This document shows, one piece after another, positions 54,231 through 63,409 of a stretch of 64,000 bases of DNA. Origin of the DNA: Mycobacterium sp. SM1 (lineage in GTDB: Bacteria > Actinomycetota > Actinomycetes > Mycobacteriales > Mycobacteriaceae); contig NZ_JAFLNH010000001.1 in assembly GCF_018361265.1 (NCBI RefSeq), forward strand, positions 1,860,001 through 1,924,000, read 5' to 3'. A model generated the notes under the pieces. It worked only from the letters and a program-made list of their open reading frames with translations. It did no database searches and was not told the DNA's origin. Each line of letters begins with the position of its first letter. The first letter of the stretch is position 1. The translations under genes and the position numbers were made by a program.

Positions 54231-55085
54231 ATGGTGCCGCTTTGGTTCACGCTGTCCGCGCTGTGCTTCGTGGGTGCGGCCGTGCTGCTGTACGTCGACA
54301 TCGATCGCCGCCGCGGGCGAAGCAGGCGGCGCAAATCCTGGGCGCGATCGCATGGCTTTGACTACGAGCCAGAATCTGCCGACCTGATCAAGCGCTGGAA
54401 GCGCGGCGTGATTTCGACGGTGGGTGAGGTCTCGGCCCGCAACGTCGTGCTGGGTCAGATCCGCGGCGAGGCGGTGTTCATCTTCGATCTCGAAGAGGTG
54501 GCTACCGTGATCGCGCTGCACCGCAAGGTGGGCACCGGCGTCGTCATCGATATGCGGCTCAAGGGCCTGAAAGAGCCGCGGGAGAACGATATTTGGCTGC
54601 TCGGCGCGATCGGGCCGCGGATGGTGTACTCCACCAACCTGGATGCGGCCCGCCGGGCCTGCGACCGGCGCATGGTCACGTTTGCCCATATCGCGCCGGA
54701 TTGCGCCGAGATCATGTGGAACGAGCAAAACTGGACATTGGTCAGCATGCCGATCTCCAGCACCCGCGCCGACTGGGACGAGGGTCTGCGCACGGTGCGC
54801 CAATTCAACGATCTGCTGCGGGTGTTGCCGCCCTTGCCGCAACAGGCCGGACACCCACAGCCAGCGGCTCGCCGCAACGGGGCGCCGAGCCGCCCGCTGG
54901 CGCCGCCCGGCCGGGTGGAGCCGGCCGGGCGGGTGGAGCCGGCGCCCAGGCATGCTCAGCCGGACCCGGTTCGCCGCGAGCCGGCGGGTGGGGAACCCGC
55001 TCATCGGGACGGCCGCCCCGGAAATGTGGGGCACCCGCCATCGCCGGGCCGCAACGGTCGTCACGCCCCGCATTACCAGCTCTGA
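54231..55085 (+). CDS. ttfA: TtfA, trehalose monomycolate transport factor
   Basis: The 284-residue length and position beside clpB match Rv0383c, described as TtfA, a partner of MmpL3 needed to move trehalose monomycolate to the outer membrane. The N-terminus is one membrane helix (LWFTLSALCFVGAAVLLYVD). Then a conserved cytoplasmic domain follows (about 30-205, GFDYEPESADLIKRW, EVSARNVVLGQ, VFIFDLEEVATV). The tail is Pro/Arg-rich and disordered with repeated PGRVEPAGRVEPAP units, ending HYQL. ATG 54231 is preceded by GAGAG. Confidence 0.9.
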   Translation: MVPLWFTLSALCFVGAAVLLYVDIDRRRGRSRRRKSWARSHGFDYEPESADLIKRWKRGVISTVGEVSARNVVLGQIRGEAVFIFDLEEVATVIALHRKVGTGVVIDMRLKGLKEPRENDIWLLGAIGPRMVYSTNLDAARRACDRRMVTFAHIAPDCAEIMWNEQNWTLVSMPISSTRADWDEGLRTVRQFNDLLRVLPPLPQQAGHPQPAARRNGAPSRPLAPPGRVEPAGRVEPAPRHAQPDPVRREPAGGEPAHRDGRPGNVGHPPSPGRNGRHAPHYQL

Positions 55086-55137
55086 TATCCCGTAGCCGCA
55101 TCTCGGGGCGGCGGTGCCGTTCGTTACGCTGGCGGTG

Positions 55138-55914
55138 ATGTCTCGCCCCGTCGCCCTGATCACCGGACCCACGTCCGGAATCGGCGCCGGTTTTGCGCGG
55201 CGCTACGCCGCCGAGGGCTATGACCTGGTGCTGGTGGCCCGGGGCGTCGACCGGTTGACGCAACTGGCGGGCGAACTGCACAACGAGGCGGGACGTGCCG
55301 TCGAGGTGCTGCCCGCCGACCTGGCGGATTCCGCGGACCGCGGCAAGGTCGCCGAGCGGCTTGCCGCCGGGGTGCGAGTCCTGGTGAACAACGCCGGTTT
55401 CGGAACGTCGGGCGAATTCTGGGTCACCGATCCGGCCGTGCTGCAAGCGCAGCTAGATGTCAACGTGACCGCGGTGATGCAGCTGACCCGCGCCGCGCTG
55501 CCACCGATGCTTGAGGCCGGCGCCGGCACGGTGATCAACATCGCCAGCGTCGCCGGGCTGCTGCCGGGCCGCGGGTCGACGTACTCGGCGTCCAAGGCGT
55601 GGGTGGTGGCGTTCACCGAGGGCCTGGCGGGCGGGTTGACGGGCACCGGGGTGAGCGTGCACGCGGTGTGCCCGGGTTTCGTGCGCACCGAATTCCATCG
55701 CCGTGCCGGGATCGACATGAGCTCGGCGCCGTCGTTCTTGTGGCTCGAGGTCGAGGACGTGGTTCGGGAAAGCCTGGCCGACATCGCTCGCGGCAAGGTG
55801 ATCAGCATCCCCGGCGCGCAGTACAAGGTGATGGTTGCCGCCGGGCGGCTGATGCCGCGAAACCTGCTGCGGAAAGCGGCCAACGCGATCGGCGGGGGCC
55901 GTGGCCGCAGCTGA
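55138..55914 (+). CDS. Short-chain dehydrogenase/reductase
   Basis: The 258-residue enzyme has the classical SDR marks: [14 protein letters not shown] (cofactor), VLVNNAGFG, the catalytic Ser in [10 protein letters not shown], and YSASKAWV (Tyr and Lys). [10 protein letters not shown] follows. The acidic-free first loop (VARGVDRL) suggests NADP. ATG 55138 fits the family start. It overlaps pyrE by 14 bp, so they are cotranscribed. The substrate is unknown; a lipid or ketone is likely in this family. Confidence 0.9.
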   Translation: MSRPVALITGPTSGIGAGFARRYAAEGYDLVLVARGVDRLTQLAGELHNEAGRAVEVLPADLADSADRGKVAERLAAGVRVLVNNAGFGTSGEFWVTDPAVLQAQLDVNVTAVMQLTRAALPPMLEAGAGTVINIASVAGLLPGRGSTYSASKAWVVAFTEGLAGGLTGTGVSVHAVCPGFVRTEFHRRAGIDMSSAPSFLWLEVEDVVRESLADIARGKVISIPGAQYKVMVAAGRLMPRNLLRKAANAIGGGRGRS

Positions 55915-56461
55915 GTTGACCGTCACCGACCGTGAGGAGCTGGCCGAGCTGCTGCGCCGGCTGTCGGTGGTGCGTGGCCGATTCACGTTGTCGTCGGGCA
56001 AGCACGCCGACTACTACATCGACCTGCGCCGCGCCACGCTGCACCACCGGGCCGCCCGCTTGATCGGCCGGCTGATCCGCGAGCTCACCGACGACTGGGA
56101 CTACACAGCGGTGGGGGGCCTCACCCTGGGCGCCGATCCGGTGGCGTGTGCGGTCCTGCACGCGCCCGGGCGTCCGATTGACGCCTTCGTGGTGCGCAAG
56201 TCAGTGAAACCCCATGGGATGCAACGTCTTATCGAAGGTGCTGACGTTCGCGGAAAAGCGGTTCTGGTGGTCGAGGACACCAGCACCACCGGCGCCTCGG
56301 CGCTGCGGGCGGTGCGCGCCGTGCGTGAAGCCGGCGGGGAGGTGGTCGGTGTGGCCACCGTCGTGGACCGGGCCACCGGCGCCGCAGAGGCCATCCAAGC
56401 CGAGGGCCTGGCCTACCGCAGCGTGCTTGGCGTGGCGGATCTGGGGTTGGGGCCTGGCTGA
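55901..56461 (+). CDS. pyrE: Orotate phosphoribosyltransferase
   Basis: The 186-residue enzyme makes orotidine monophosphate from orotate and PRPP. It shows [20 protein letters not shown] in family form (orotate loop), [30 protein letters not shown] (catalytic loop Lys) and the PRPP motif [14 protein letters not shown] 55901 overlaps the SDR gene. It corresponds to Rv0382c (umpA/pyrE) beside clpB in H37Rv. Confidence 0.95.
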   Translation: MAAAELTVTDREELAELLRRLSVVRGRFTLSSGKHADYYIDLRRATLHHRAARLIGRLIRELTDDWDYTAVGGLTLGADPVACAVLHAPGRPIDAFVVRKSVKPHGMQRLIEGADVRGKAVLVVEDTSTTGASALRAVRAVREAGGEVVGVATVVDRATGAAEAIQAEGLAYRSVLGVADLGLGPG

Positions 56462-56584
56462 GCTCTCGCGCGCGTTGCCGGTCCGCCAGCGATGCCGGCC
56501 ACGGCGGCCCGACTCGTCCCGAAACGCGAAGCATGGTCGGCGCGAAGTACGAGGTGTCGGCACCGCTGTCGGACTGGACTGGGT

Positions 56585-57238
56585 ATGGCGCGCATGAGTG
56601 AGCCCGGACCCACCGAATGGGGCGCACCGGCGACCGGCGCCGGGCCCTGGGAAGGTCCGCTGCCGGCCGATCCCCGCTATGACCCGGTGTTGCTGCGCGA
56701 GGGGGACACTCGCAACGTCGTCGACGCCTACCGCTACTGGACGCGTGAGGCGATCATCGCCGATATCGACACGCGACGCCATCCGCTACATGTGGCGATC
56801 GAGAACTTCGGTCACGACGCCAACATCGGCGCGGTGGTGCGCACCGCTAACGCGTTCGCGGTGAACACCGTGCACATCGTCGGCCGCCGGCGCTGGAACC
56901 GCCGCGGCGCCATGGTGACCGACCGCTACCAGCGGCTGCGCCACCACGACTCCATCGCCGGGCTGCTGGACTTTGCGGCGGGCGCCGGGCTGACCGTGGT
57001 GGCGGTCGACAATGTCGCGGGCGCGGCGCGTCTGGAGCGGACGACGCTGCCGCGACGCTGCCTGATGATTTTCGGCCAGGAAGGCCCCGGCATCACCGAC
57101 GACGCTCGCGCGGGCGCGGCGATGACGGTCTCGATCGCCCAGTTCGGCTCCACCCGCAGCATCAACGTCGCCGTCGCCGCCGGCATCGCGATGCACACCT
57201 GGATCACCCAGCACGCGGATCTGCGGTATGCCTGGTAG
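56585..57238 (+). CDS. TrmH/SpoU-family RNA 2'-O-methyltransferase
   Basis: The 217-residue SPOUT enzyme has the three knot motifs: VAIENFGHDANIGAVVRTANAF in family form, MIFGQEGPGI, and SIAQFGSTRSINVAVAAGIAMH. It transfers methyl from SAM to a ribose of tRNA or rRNA. Alternative ATG starts are 56585 and 56594; longer reading to 56492 is non-family. Rv0380c holds the same position in H37Rv. The exact nucleotide target is unknown. Confidence 0.9.
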   Translation: MARMSEPGPTEWGAPATGAGPWEGPLPADPRYDPVLLREGDTRNVVDAYRYWTREAIIADIDTRRHPLHVAIENFGHDANIGAVVRTANAFAVNTVHIVGRRRWNRRGAMVTDRYQRLRHHDSIAGLLDFAAGAGLTVVAVDNVAGAARLERTTLPRRCLMIFGQEGPGITDDARAGAAMTVSIAQFGSTRSINVAVAAGIAMHTWITQHADLRYAW

Positions 57239-57326
57239 CCACGCGGCCGGTTTGCGCTTGCGCACGCGCTGGCGATCGTGCGTGAGCCGTTACTCGCGGC
57301 GGCCCTCGCTGGCAGGATCGGCACTC

Positions 57327-58454
57327 ATGGACCAGCTGTGGGCACACCGCGCGGCCAGCGCCGAGGCCGCCGTCGTGGGGCGACATCTGAAGCGACTCTG
57401 GGCCCTGCCCGGTACTCGGCTGGGGGTGGTGGCGTGGCCGGCGGCCCGGCGCGATCGGTTGTTCGGCAGCTGGCATTACTGGTGGCAGGCGCACCTGTTG
57501 GATTGCCTGGTCGACGCCCAGCTGCGGAACCCAACACCGCAGCGGCGCAGCATCATCCGCCGGCAGATCCGGGGGCACCGGCTGCGCAACGCCGGCCGGT
57601 GGATCAACGACTACTACGACGACATGGCGTGGCTGGCGCTGGCGCTGGAGCGCGCGGCCCGGGTGGTAGGCGTCAATTGCCGACCCGCGCTGGACACGCT
57701 GACCACTCAGTTCCTGCGCGCCTGGGTTCCCGAGGACGGCGGCGGTATCCCCTGGCGCAAGCAGGACCAGTTCTTCAACGCCCCCGCCAACGGCCCGGCG
57801 GGCATTTTCCTGACCCGCTACGGGGATCGGCTAGCACGGGCCGAGCAGATGGCCGACTGGATCGACACGACCCTGATCGATCCGCAGACACACCTGGTGT
57901 TCGACGGCATCAAGGCGGGCTCGCTGGTTCGCGCCCAGTACACCTACTGCCAGGGAGTGGTGCTCGGGCTGGAGACCGAGCTGGCGGCGCGCGCCGGCCC
58001 GCAGGCCAGGGAACGGCATGCCGCCCGGGTGCGTCGGCTGGTCGCGGCCGTCAGCGACCACATGGCGCCGAATGGGGTGATTCGAGGTGCCGGCGGTGGG
58101 GACGGCGGGCTGTTCTCCGGGATCACCGCCCGCTATCTTGCGCTGGTGGCCACCACTTTGCCGACAGACTCCGCCGGGGACGCTGCGGCCCGGGAGACGG
58201 CTCGCTCGCTGGTGCTGTCCTCGGCGCAATCGGCGTGGGAGCACCGCCAGACGGTGAACGGGTTGCCGTTGTTCGGCCCGTTTTGGGACCGCATGGCCGA
58301 GGTGCCCGCCGCCGGCGGCACTCCGGCGCAGACCGTCGACGGTGCGGTGGTCGGCTCCGGGGTGGCCGAACGCGATTTGTCGGTGCAGCTCTCCGGCTGG
58401 ATGCTAATGGAGGCTGCCGGTACCGTCAGCGACTTTCCAAGGAGCCCCCGGTGA
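57327..58454 (+). CDS. Glycoside hydrolase family 76 (endo-alpha-1,6-mannanase-like)
   Basis: The 375-residue protein has the GH76 (alpha/alpha)6 layout with the catalytic Asp pair in [14 protein letters not shown] (Asp98-Asp99). Further GH76 segments are [21 protein letters not shown] in part and [11 protein letters not shown]. The family cleaves alpha-1,6-mannan, and the core of mycobacterial lipomannan has that linkage, so a role in PIM/LM turnover is a reasonable inference. No signal peptide is seen. Rv0365c is the likely equivalent (376 aa). The stop overlaps the CoA-transferase start (GTGA). Confidence 0.85.
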   Translation: MDQLWAHRAASAEAAVVGRHLKRLWALPGTRLGVVAWPAARRDRLFGSWHYWWQAHLLDCLVDAQLRNPTPQRRSIIRRQIRGHRLRNAGRWINDYYDDMAWLALALERAARVVGVNCRPALDTLTTQFLRAWVPEDGGGIPWRKQDQFFNAPANGPAGIFLTRYGDRLARAEQMADWIDTTLIDPQTHLVFDGIKAGSLVRAQYTYCQGVVLGLETELAARAGPQARERHAARVRRLVAAVSDHMAPNGVIRGAGGGDGGLFSGITARYLALVATTLPTDSAGDAAARETARSLVLSSAQSAWEHRQTVNGLPLFGPFWDRMAEVPAAGGTPAQTVDGAVVGSGVAERDLSVQLSGWMLMEAAGTVSDFPRSPR

Positions 58455-59800
58455 GCAAAGTCCACCCCGATCCCGCCTCCGCTCTGCACGGCCTGCTGAA
58501 CGACGGCATCACCATCGCCGCGGGCGGCTTCGGTCTCTGCGGCATTCCGGAAAACCTGATCCAGGCTGTGGTGGACAGCGGCGTCAAAGACCTCACCATC
58601 GTCGGAAACAACGCCGGCGTAGACGATTTCGGCATGGGCCTGCTGCTCAAGGCCCGACAGGTGCGGAAGGTGATCGCCTCCTACGTGGGCGAAAACAAGG
58701 AGTTCGAGCGCCAAGTGCTGGCCGGGGAACTGGAGCTTACGCTCACCCCGCAGGGCACGCTGGCGGAAAAGTTGCGTGCCGGCGGGGCGGGCATTCCGGG
58801 CTTCTACACACGCACCGGCTACGGCACGCCGCTCGCCGCAGGCAAGGAGACCCGGGTGTTCGGCGGAACCGAGTACCTGCTCGAGGAGGGTATCCGTGCC
58901 GATGTGGCTCTCGTCAAGGCGTGGCGAGGAGATCCCGCGGGCAATCTGGTCTATCGCAAAACGGCGCGCAACTTCAACCCCGTGATCGCCACCTGCGCCG
59001 CGGTGACGGTTGCCGAGGTGGAAGAGCTGGTCGAGGTCGGCGAGTTGGACCCCGACACGATCCACACCCCCGGCATCTATGTGGACCGCATCATCGAGGG
59101 CCGCCACTACGAAAAGCGCATCGAGTTTCGCACGGTGCGCGATGGGACCGCGCCCACGATAGACAACCCCAGCCGCGAGCGGATGGCCCGGCGCGCGGCC
59201 GCCGAGCTGCGCGACGGCTACTACGTCAACCTGGGCATCGGCATTCCGACGCTGGTGGCCAACTTCATTCCGGCCGACATCAATGTGACACTGCAGTCGG
59301 AAAACGGGCTGCTCGGCATCGGTCCCTACCCGACCGAGGACACGGTAGACCCCGATCTCATCAACGCCGGCAAGCAGACCATCACCAGCCTTCCGGGCTC
59401 GAGCTTTTTCAGCAGCGCCGATTCCTTCGCCATGATCCGCGGCGGCCACATCGATCTGTCGATCCTGGGCGCCTTGCAGGTCGCCGAGAACGGCGATCTG
59501 GCCAATTGGATGGTGCCCGGCACGATGGTCAAGGGACCCGGGGGCGCCATGGATCTCGTGTCGGGCGTGAGGCGGGTGATCGTGGTCATGGACCACACGG
59601 CGAAAGACGGCAGCCCGAAGATCCTCAAGCAATGCACACTGCCGCTGACCGGCAAAGGGGTGGTGGACATGATCATCACCGACTTGTGCGTCTTCGACGT
59701 CGAGCCCGGAACCGGGCTCGTCCTCAGGGAACTGCATCCCGGGGTCACGGTCGAGGATGTGCGGGCCAAGACGGCCTGCGGTTTCCGGGTAGCGCTCTGA
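58451..59800 (+). CDS. Fused 3-oxoacid CoA-transferase (SCOT-type, A and B subunits in one chain)
   Basis: The 449-residue enzyme moves CoA between succinyl-CoA and acetoacetate. Residues 1 to about 230 are the A subunit ([31 protein letters not shown] in part). Residues about 238-449 are the B subunit ([21 protein letters not shown], catalytic Glu in [12 protein letters not shown], codon 59300-59302). In M. tuberculosis scoA and scoB are separate genes; fusion is as in animal SCOT. GTG 58451 is coupled to the GH76 stop, with AAGGAGC upstream. Confidence 0.92.
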   Translation: MSKVHPDPASALHGLLNDGITIAAGGFGLCGIPENLIQAVVDSGVKDLTIVGNNAGVDDFGMGLLLKARQVRKVIASYVGENKEFERQVLAGELELTLTPQGTLAEKLRAGGAGIPGFYTRTGYGTPLAAGKETRVFGGTEYLLEEGIRADVALVKAWRGDPAGNLVYRKTARNFNPVIATCAAVTVAEVEELVEVGELDPDTIHTPGIYVDRIIEGRHYEKRIEFRTVRDGTAPTIDNPSRERMARRAAAELRDGYYVNLGIGIPTLVANFIPADINVTLQSENGLLGIGPYPTEDTVDPDLINAGKQTITSLPGSSFFSSADSFAMIRGGHIDLSILGALQVAENGDLANWMVPGTMVKGPGGAMDLVSGVRRVIVVMDHTAKDGSPKILKQCTLPLTGKGVVDMIITDLCVFDVEPGTGLVLRELHPGVTVEDVRAKTACGFRVAL

Positions 59801-59858
59801 GGCCGGCGACCGCCGCGCCGTCTTCAGGTCGGGGCGCCGCATTGGGCAGCCGGGGCCC

Positions 59859-61073
59859 TTATGCGGCGTGTACGTCCGGAGTGCGCACATGCTCCGGGCG
59901 AAAGCCCCGGCCGACGACGATCGGCGGGATGAACTGCAGCGGGCCCCAGCCGATGATCTTCGGGATCCGGATGGGCGACAGATCACCGGTCAAATAGGGT
60001 TCGATCACTCTGCTCTGGGCGAGCACCTGACCAGCCTGGGTGATCCGGGCGGGCAGCTCTCGCCGGCGCTGCACCTTGGCGAGGTCGGCGTTGGTCAGTC
60101 GGCCTTCGCGCAACGGGGCGAACAGGATGTTGGCAGCGGCCACCGCATCGGCGACAGCCAGGTTGATGCCGACCCCACCGATCGGTGACATGGCATGCGC
60201 GGCATCTCCGATGCACAGCAGGCCCGGACGCCACCACCTCTTGAGCCGGTCGACCCGCACATCGAGATGGCTGGTGTCGTCCCAGGAGCGCAGGTCGTCG
60301 ACGTGGGCACGCAGCTGTGGTCGCACGGAGACCAGCCGCTTCTTGAGCTCCTCCAGCGACCCATCCCGGGGGTTCGTCCCCTTGGGCACCAGGTATGCGA
60401 CCTGCCAGTAGTCACCGCGGTAGATCATGGCCATCATGAAGCCCTTGCGGATCACCGCGAACAGTTCCCGGGGGTCGCCGGGGAGCCATTTCAGCCGGAA
60501 CCACAGCACATCCATCGGGGGATGGGCTCTGGCGATTTCCAGACCCGCCGCGGCGCGTACCGCAGAGGTGCGACCGTCGGCGGCTATCACCACCTCGGCG
60601 TGCACCTCCAGTTCCGGCGTGCGCATCCCAACAACGCGATCGCCCTCGATGATTAGGCCCTTGACCTCGGCGTTGCGGATCAAGGTGAATTCCGGATAGG
60701 CGGTGGCCTTTTCGGCGAGGAAGTCGAGGAAGTCCCACTGCGGCATCAAAGCGATATAGGGCTGCTTGAAGCCAAGCCACTTGAGTGCAGCGAAGTTGCC
60801 GAAGGTGCGAGCTTGAGGCGAGCCGTCGCTGTCGAAGGCGATATGGTTGATCTTGGTGTGGGGTAATTGCAGAAACTCATCGATCAACCCGAGCTCGTCC
60901 ATGACGCGCAGGGTGGTCGGATGCACGGTGTCGCCGCGGAAGTCGCGCAGGAAGTCATTGTGCTTCTCCAAAACGACAACCCTAATCCCGGCACGGGCAA
61001 GCAGGAGGGCGTGCACCAGGCCGGCGGGACCGCCACCGGCGATACCGACCTGGGTCTGAAGAACGTGCGTCAT
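59859..61073 (-). CDS. FAD-dependent monooxygenase (PHBH-like)
   Basis: The 404-residue flavoprotein has the dinucleotide motif VGIAGGGPAGLVHALLLARAG, the middle motif VVIAADGRTSAVRAAAGL, and the late FAD motif LCIGDAAHAMSPIGGVGINLAV. This is the group A aromatic hydroxylase fold, which uses NAD(P)H and O2. The substrate is unknown. A perfect 7-bp-arm palindrome covers its -10 (61079-61100), so a dimeric repressor, TetR-like, probably controls it; no such regulator is adjacent. Confidence 0.88.
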   Translation of the reverse strand: MTHVLQTQVGIAGGGPAGLVHALLLARAGIRVVVLEKHNDFLRDFRGDTVHPTTLRVMDELGLIDEFLQLPHTKINHIAFDSDGSPQARTFGNFAALKWLGFKQPYIALMPQWDFLDFLAEKATAYPEFTLIRNAEVKGLIIEGDRVVGMRTPELEVHAEVVIAADGRTSAVRAAAGLEIARAHPPMDVLWFRLKWLPGDPRELFAVIRKGFMMAMIYRGDYWQVAYLVPKGTNPRDGSLEELKKRLVSVRPQLRAHVDDLRSWDDTSHLDVRVDRLKRWWRPGLLCIGDAAHAMSPIGGVGINLAVADAVAAANILFAPLREGRLTNADLAKVQRRRELPARITQAGQVLAQSRVIEPYLTGDLSPIRIPKIIGWGPLQFIPPIVVGRGFRPEHVRTPDVHAA

Positions 61074-61078
61074 GGCTT

Positions 61079-61100
61079 GACACTACTTGCGAATAGTGTC
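61079..61100. promoter_or_regulatory. Palindromic operator over the promoter of the FAD monooxygenase gene
   Basis: GACACTA (61079-61085) and TAGTGTC (61094-61100) form a perfect inverted repeat with an 8-bp centre. On the minus strand the arm contains TAGTGT exactly six bases before ATG 61073, so the start is leaderless and binding would block the polymerase. Confidence 0.7.
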
Positions 61101-61502
61101 CGGCCCGGGATAGCGCGGCGCAGCGCGGTCGCACACCGCCCGGTGCCGTCGACGTGATCCCGGCTCCCTCACGCGGCCTGCGGACGCGCTGATTTCCCGT
61201 CAAGCCGGCCCAGCCGTAAGCGGCACAGTTCGCCGGATAGCCAAGCAGCGGCAGGCTTTACACGCCTCGTGCCAAACCGTGATTTTCCGTCTCGGTGGTA
61301 ATGGTTTGCTCGGCAGCGGGATTAGTGGCCACTGCGTTGTTGGGGAGTCGCCGGTGGCGACCCGAAAACTTCTGCTCAGCAGCGTAAGTGGTGATGCGCA
61401 GCACATACAGCGGTTAAACGGCTTGCGACATCACCGCTCACGGTGTCGCGACCCGGGGGTTAGGTTGACCACCGGTTGACGGGGCGTGGGCCGGCCTGCG
61501 GG
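61101..61502. other. 402-bp gap without a supported gene
   Basis: Both neighbouring genes are on the minus strand. The short frames present have no family pattern. The end of the DedA transcript and the -35 of the FAD monooxygenase gene must lie here. I see no clear terminator hairpin. Confidence 0.45.
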
Positions 61503-62210
61503 TTACTCGGGCACTGGAAGCTGCTCGGCTTTGGGCGCGCGGCGGCGCTTGAGGTACGCCCGGCCGGCCGACGTCAGCGCCGGCAGCAGCGACACGAACA
61601 GGATGCACCAGACGATCAGCTCCAAGTTTTCGTTGACGAACGCCACAGTGCCCAGGAAATAGCCCAGCAGCGTTGCTCCCGCGCCCCAGGCGACACCGCC
61701 GATGATGTCGAACCCTAAAAACACCGGATACCGCATATACGACACACCGGCGACCACCGGGACGAACGTTCGCACGATCGGCGCGAAACGCGCCAAGATG
61801 ATCGTCACCGGGCCGTATTTCGCGAAGAATGCGTGTGACTGGGTCACGTAGTGCTGCTTGAACAAGCGCGAGTCTTCTTTCTTGAAGAGCGCCGGCCCGA
61901 TCCTCCTGCCGATCAGATACCCGCTCTGATCCCCCAGAACCGCGACCACCGCGACGCAGCTGGCCAACACCCCGATGCTCACCGGCGGGTGCGCGCTGGC
62001 AGTCAACAAGCCGCCGGTGAACAGCAACGACTCGCCAGGCAGCAGCGGAAACAGCAGGCCGGTCTCGATGAACACAATGAGCAGAATCCCGGGGAGCACC
62101 GCGTGCCGGAACACACCATCGGCGCCGAGCCAGTACATCGGATCCAGCAGGTCAGGCAAGGCCAGCGAACTGGCAGCGGTCAGCGGTCCTGCGGCTGCGA
62201 GGGCAATCAT
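61503..62210 (-). CDS. DedA-family membrane protein (SNARE-associated/VTT domain)
   Basis: The 235-residue integral membrane protein has the DedA landmarks: IETGLLFPLLPGESLLFTGG (Glu and the PGE motif), GRRIGPALF, then FFAKYGPVTIILARFAPIVRTF in family form (FARFxPxxR motif) and GxxxW-like GGVAWGAGATLLGY. DedA proteins act as lipid flippases or in proton-motive-force homeostasis. ATG 62210 is preferred; the frame extends upstream but without family sequence. It corresponds to Rv0364 and diverges from fba. Confidence 0.9.
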   Translation of the reverse strand: MIALAAAGPLTAASSLALPDLLDPMYWLGADGVFRHAVLPGILLIVFIETGLLFPLLPGESLLFTGGLLTASAHPPVSIGVLASCVAVVAVLGDQSGYLIGRRIGPALFKKEDSRLFKQHYVTQSHAFFAKYGPVTIILARFAPIVRTFVPVVAGVSYMRYPVFLGFDIIGGVAWGAGATLLGYFLGTVAFVNENLELIVWCILFVSLLPALTSAGRAYLKRRRAPKAEQLPVPE

Positions 62211-62367
62211 GAGTTCCCAAGATACCGGGGCACGGTGACCGGTCCTGGATAAGGCGCGGCGGGCTGTCCACGCCGGCGCGTGGCTGGGATACTGAGGCAA
62301 GCCAGTCTTCACGTGCGTGTCACGTGCAGCTGCCGGATCAGCCCGCAACGTCTGAGGAGGAACCTCC

Positions 62368-63405
62368 ATGCCGATCGCAACGCCCGAGGTTTACGCGGAA
62401 ATGCTGAGCCGCGCCAAGCGGGACTCGTATGCGTTTCCGGCCATCAACTGCACGTCCTCGGAGACCATTAACGCGGCCATCAAAGGCTTCGCCGACGCCG
62501 GCAGCGACGGTATCATCCAGTTCTCCACCGGCGGTGCGGAGTTCGCCTCCGGGCTTGGGGTCAAAGACATGGTGACCGGCGCGGTGGCGCTGGCCGAGTT
62601 CGTTCACGTCATCGCGGCGAAGTACCCGATCAACGTTGCGTTGCACACCGACCACTGCCCGAAGGACAAACTCGACAGCTACGTCCGTCCGCTGCTGGCG
62701 ATCTCTGCCGAGCGGGTGGCCGCCGGCAAGAATCCGCTGTTTCAGTCGCACATGTGGGACGGCTCGGCGGTGCCGATCGATGAGAACCTCGCCATCGCCC
62801 AGGAGCTGCTCAAGGCTGCGGTGACCGCGAAGGTGATCCTCGAGGTGGAGATCGGCGTGGTCGGCGGCGAAGAGGACGGAGTTGTCGGCGCAATCAACGA
62901 GAAGCTGTACTCCACGCCGGAAGACTTCGAGAAAACGGTCGACGCGCTGGGCACCGGCGAGCACGGTAAGTACTTGCTGGCCGCCACGTTCGGCAATGTG
63001 CACGGCGTCTACAAGCCGGGAAACGTCAAGCTGCGCCCGGAAATCCTGGCCCAGGGCCAGAAGGTGGCCGCGGCCAAGCTGGGTCTGCCCGAGGACGCCA
63101 AACCGTTCAGCTTCGTCTTCCACGGCGGCTCCGGGTCGGAAAAGTCGGAGATCGCCGAGGCGGTGCGCTACGGGGTCGTGAAGATGAACGTCGACACCGA
63201 CACCCAGTACGCGTTCACCCGCCCGGTTGCCGGCCACATGTTTACCAACTACGACGGTGTCCTCAAAGTCGATGGCGACGTGGGACGCAAGAAAGACTAC
63301 GACCCGCGCAGCTACCTCAAGAAGGCCGAGGCGTCGATGACCGAGCGGGTGATCGAGGCCTGCAACGACCTCAAGTGCGCCGGAAAGTCACTAGGCACAA
63401 GCTAA
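62368..63405 (+). CDS. fba: Class II fructose-bisphosphate aldolase
   Basis: The 345-residue zinc enzyme splits fructose 1,6-bisphosphate in glycolysis and makes it in gluconeogenesis. Metal and active-site segments are LHTDHCPKDKL, EVEIGVVGGEEDG, AATFGNVHGVYKPG (His) and FHGGSGS, then KMNVDTDTQYAFTRP. Length matches Rv0363c (344). GAGGAGG at 62354-62360 is a strong ribosome binding site eight bases before the ATG. It is convergent with the Rv0361-like gene. Confidence 0.97.
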   Translation: MPIATPEVYAEMLSRAKRDSYAFPAINCTSSETINAAIKGFADAGSDGIIQFSTGGAEFASGLGVKDMVTGAVALAEFVHVIAAKYPINVALHTDHCPKDKLDSYVRPLLAISAERVAAGKNPLFQSHMWDGSAVPIDENLAIAQELLKAAVTAKVILEVEIGVVGGEEDGVVGAINEKLYSTPEDFEKTVDALGTGEHGKYLLAATFGNVHGVYKPGNVKLRPEILAQGQKVAAAKLGLPEDAKPFSFVFHGGSGSEKSEIAEAVRYGVVKMNVDTDTQYAFTRPVAGHMFTNYDGVLKVDGDVGRKKDYDPRSYLKKAEASMTERVIEACNDLKCAGKSLGTS

Positions 63406-63409
63406 CTGG

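Noticed and set aside
57278..58450. N-terminal extension giving an 840-residue CoA-transferase
   Set aside because: The extra part is an Arg/Gly-rich shadow of the GH76 gene; the GTG at 58451 with its ribosome binding site gives the true start.
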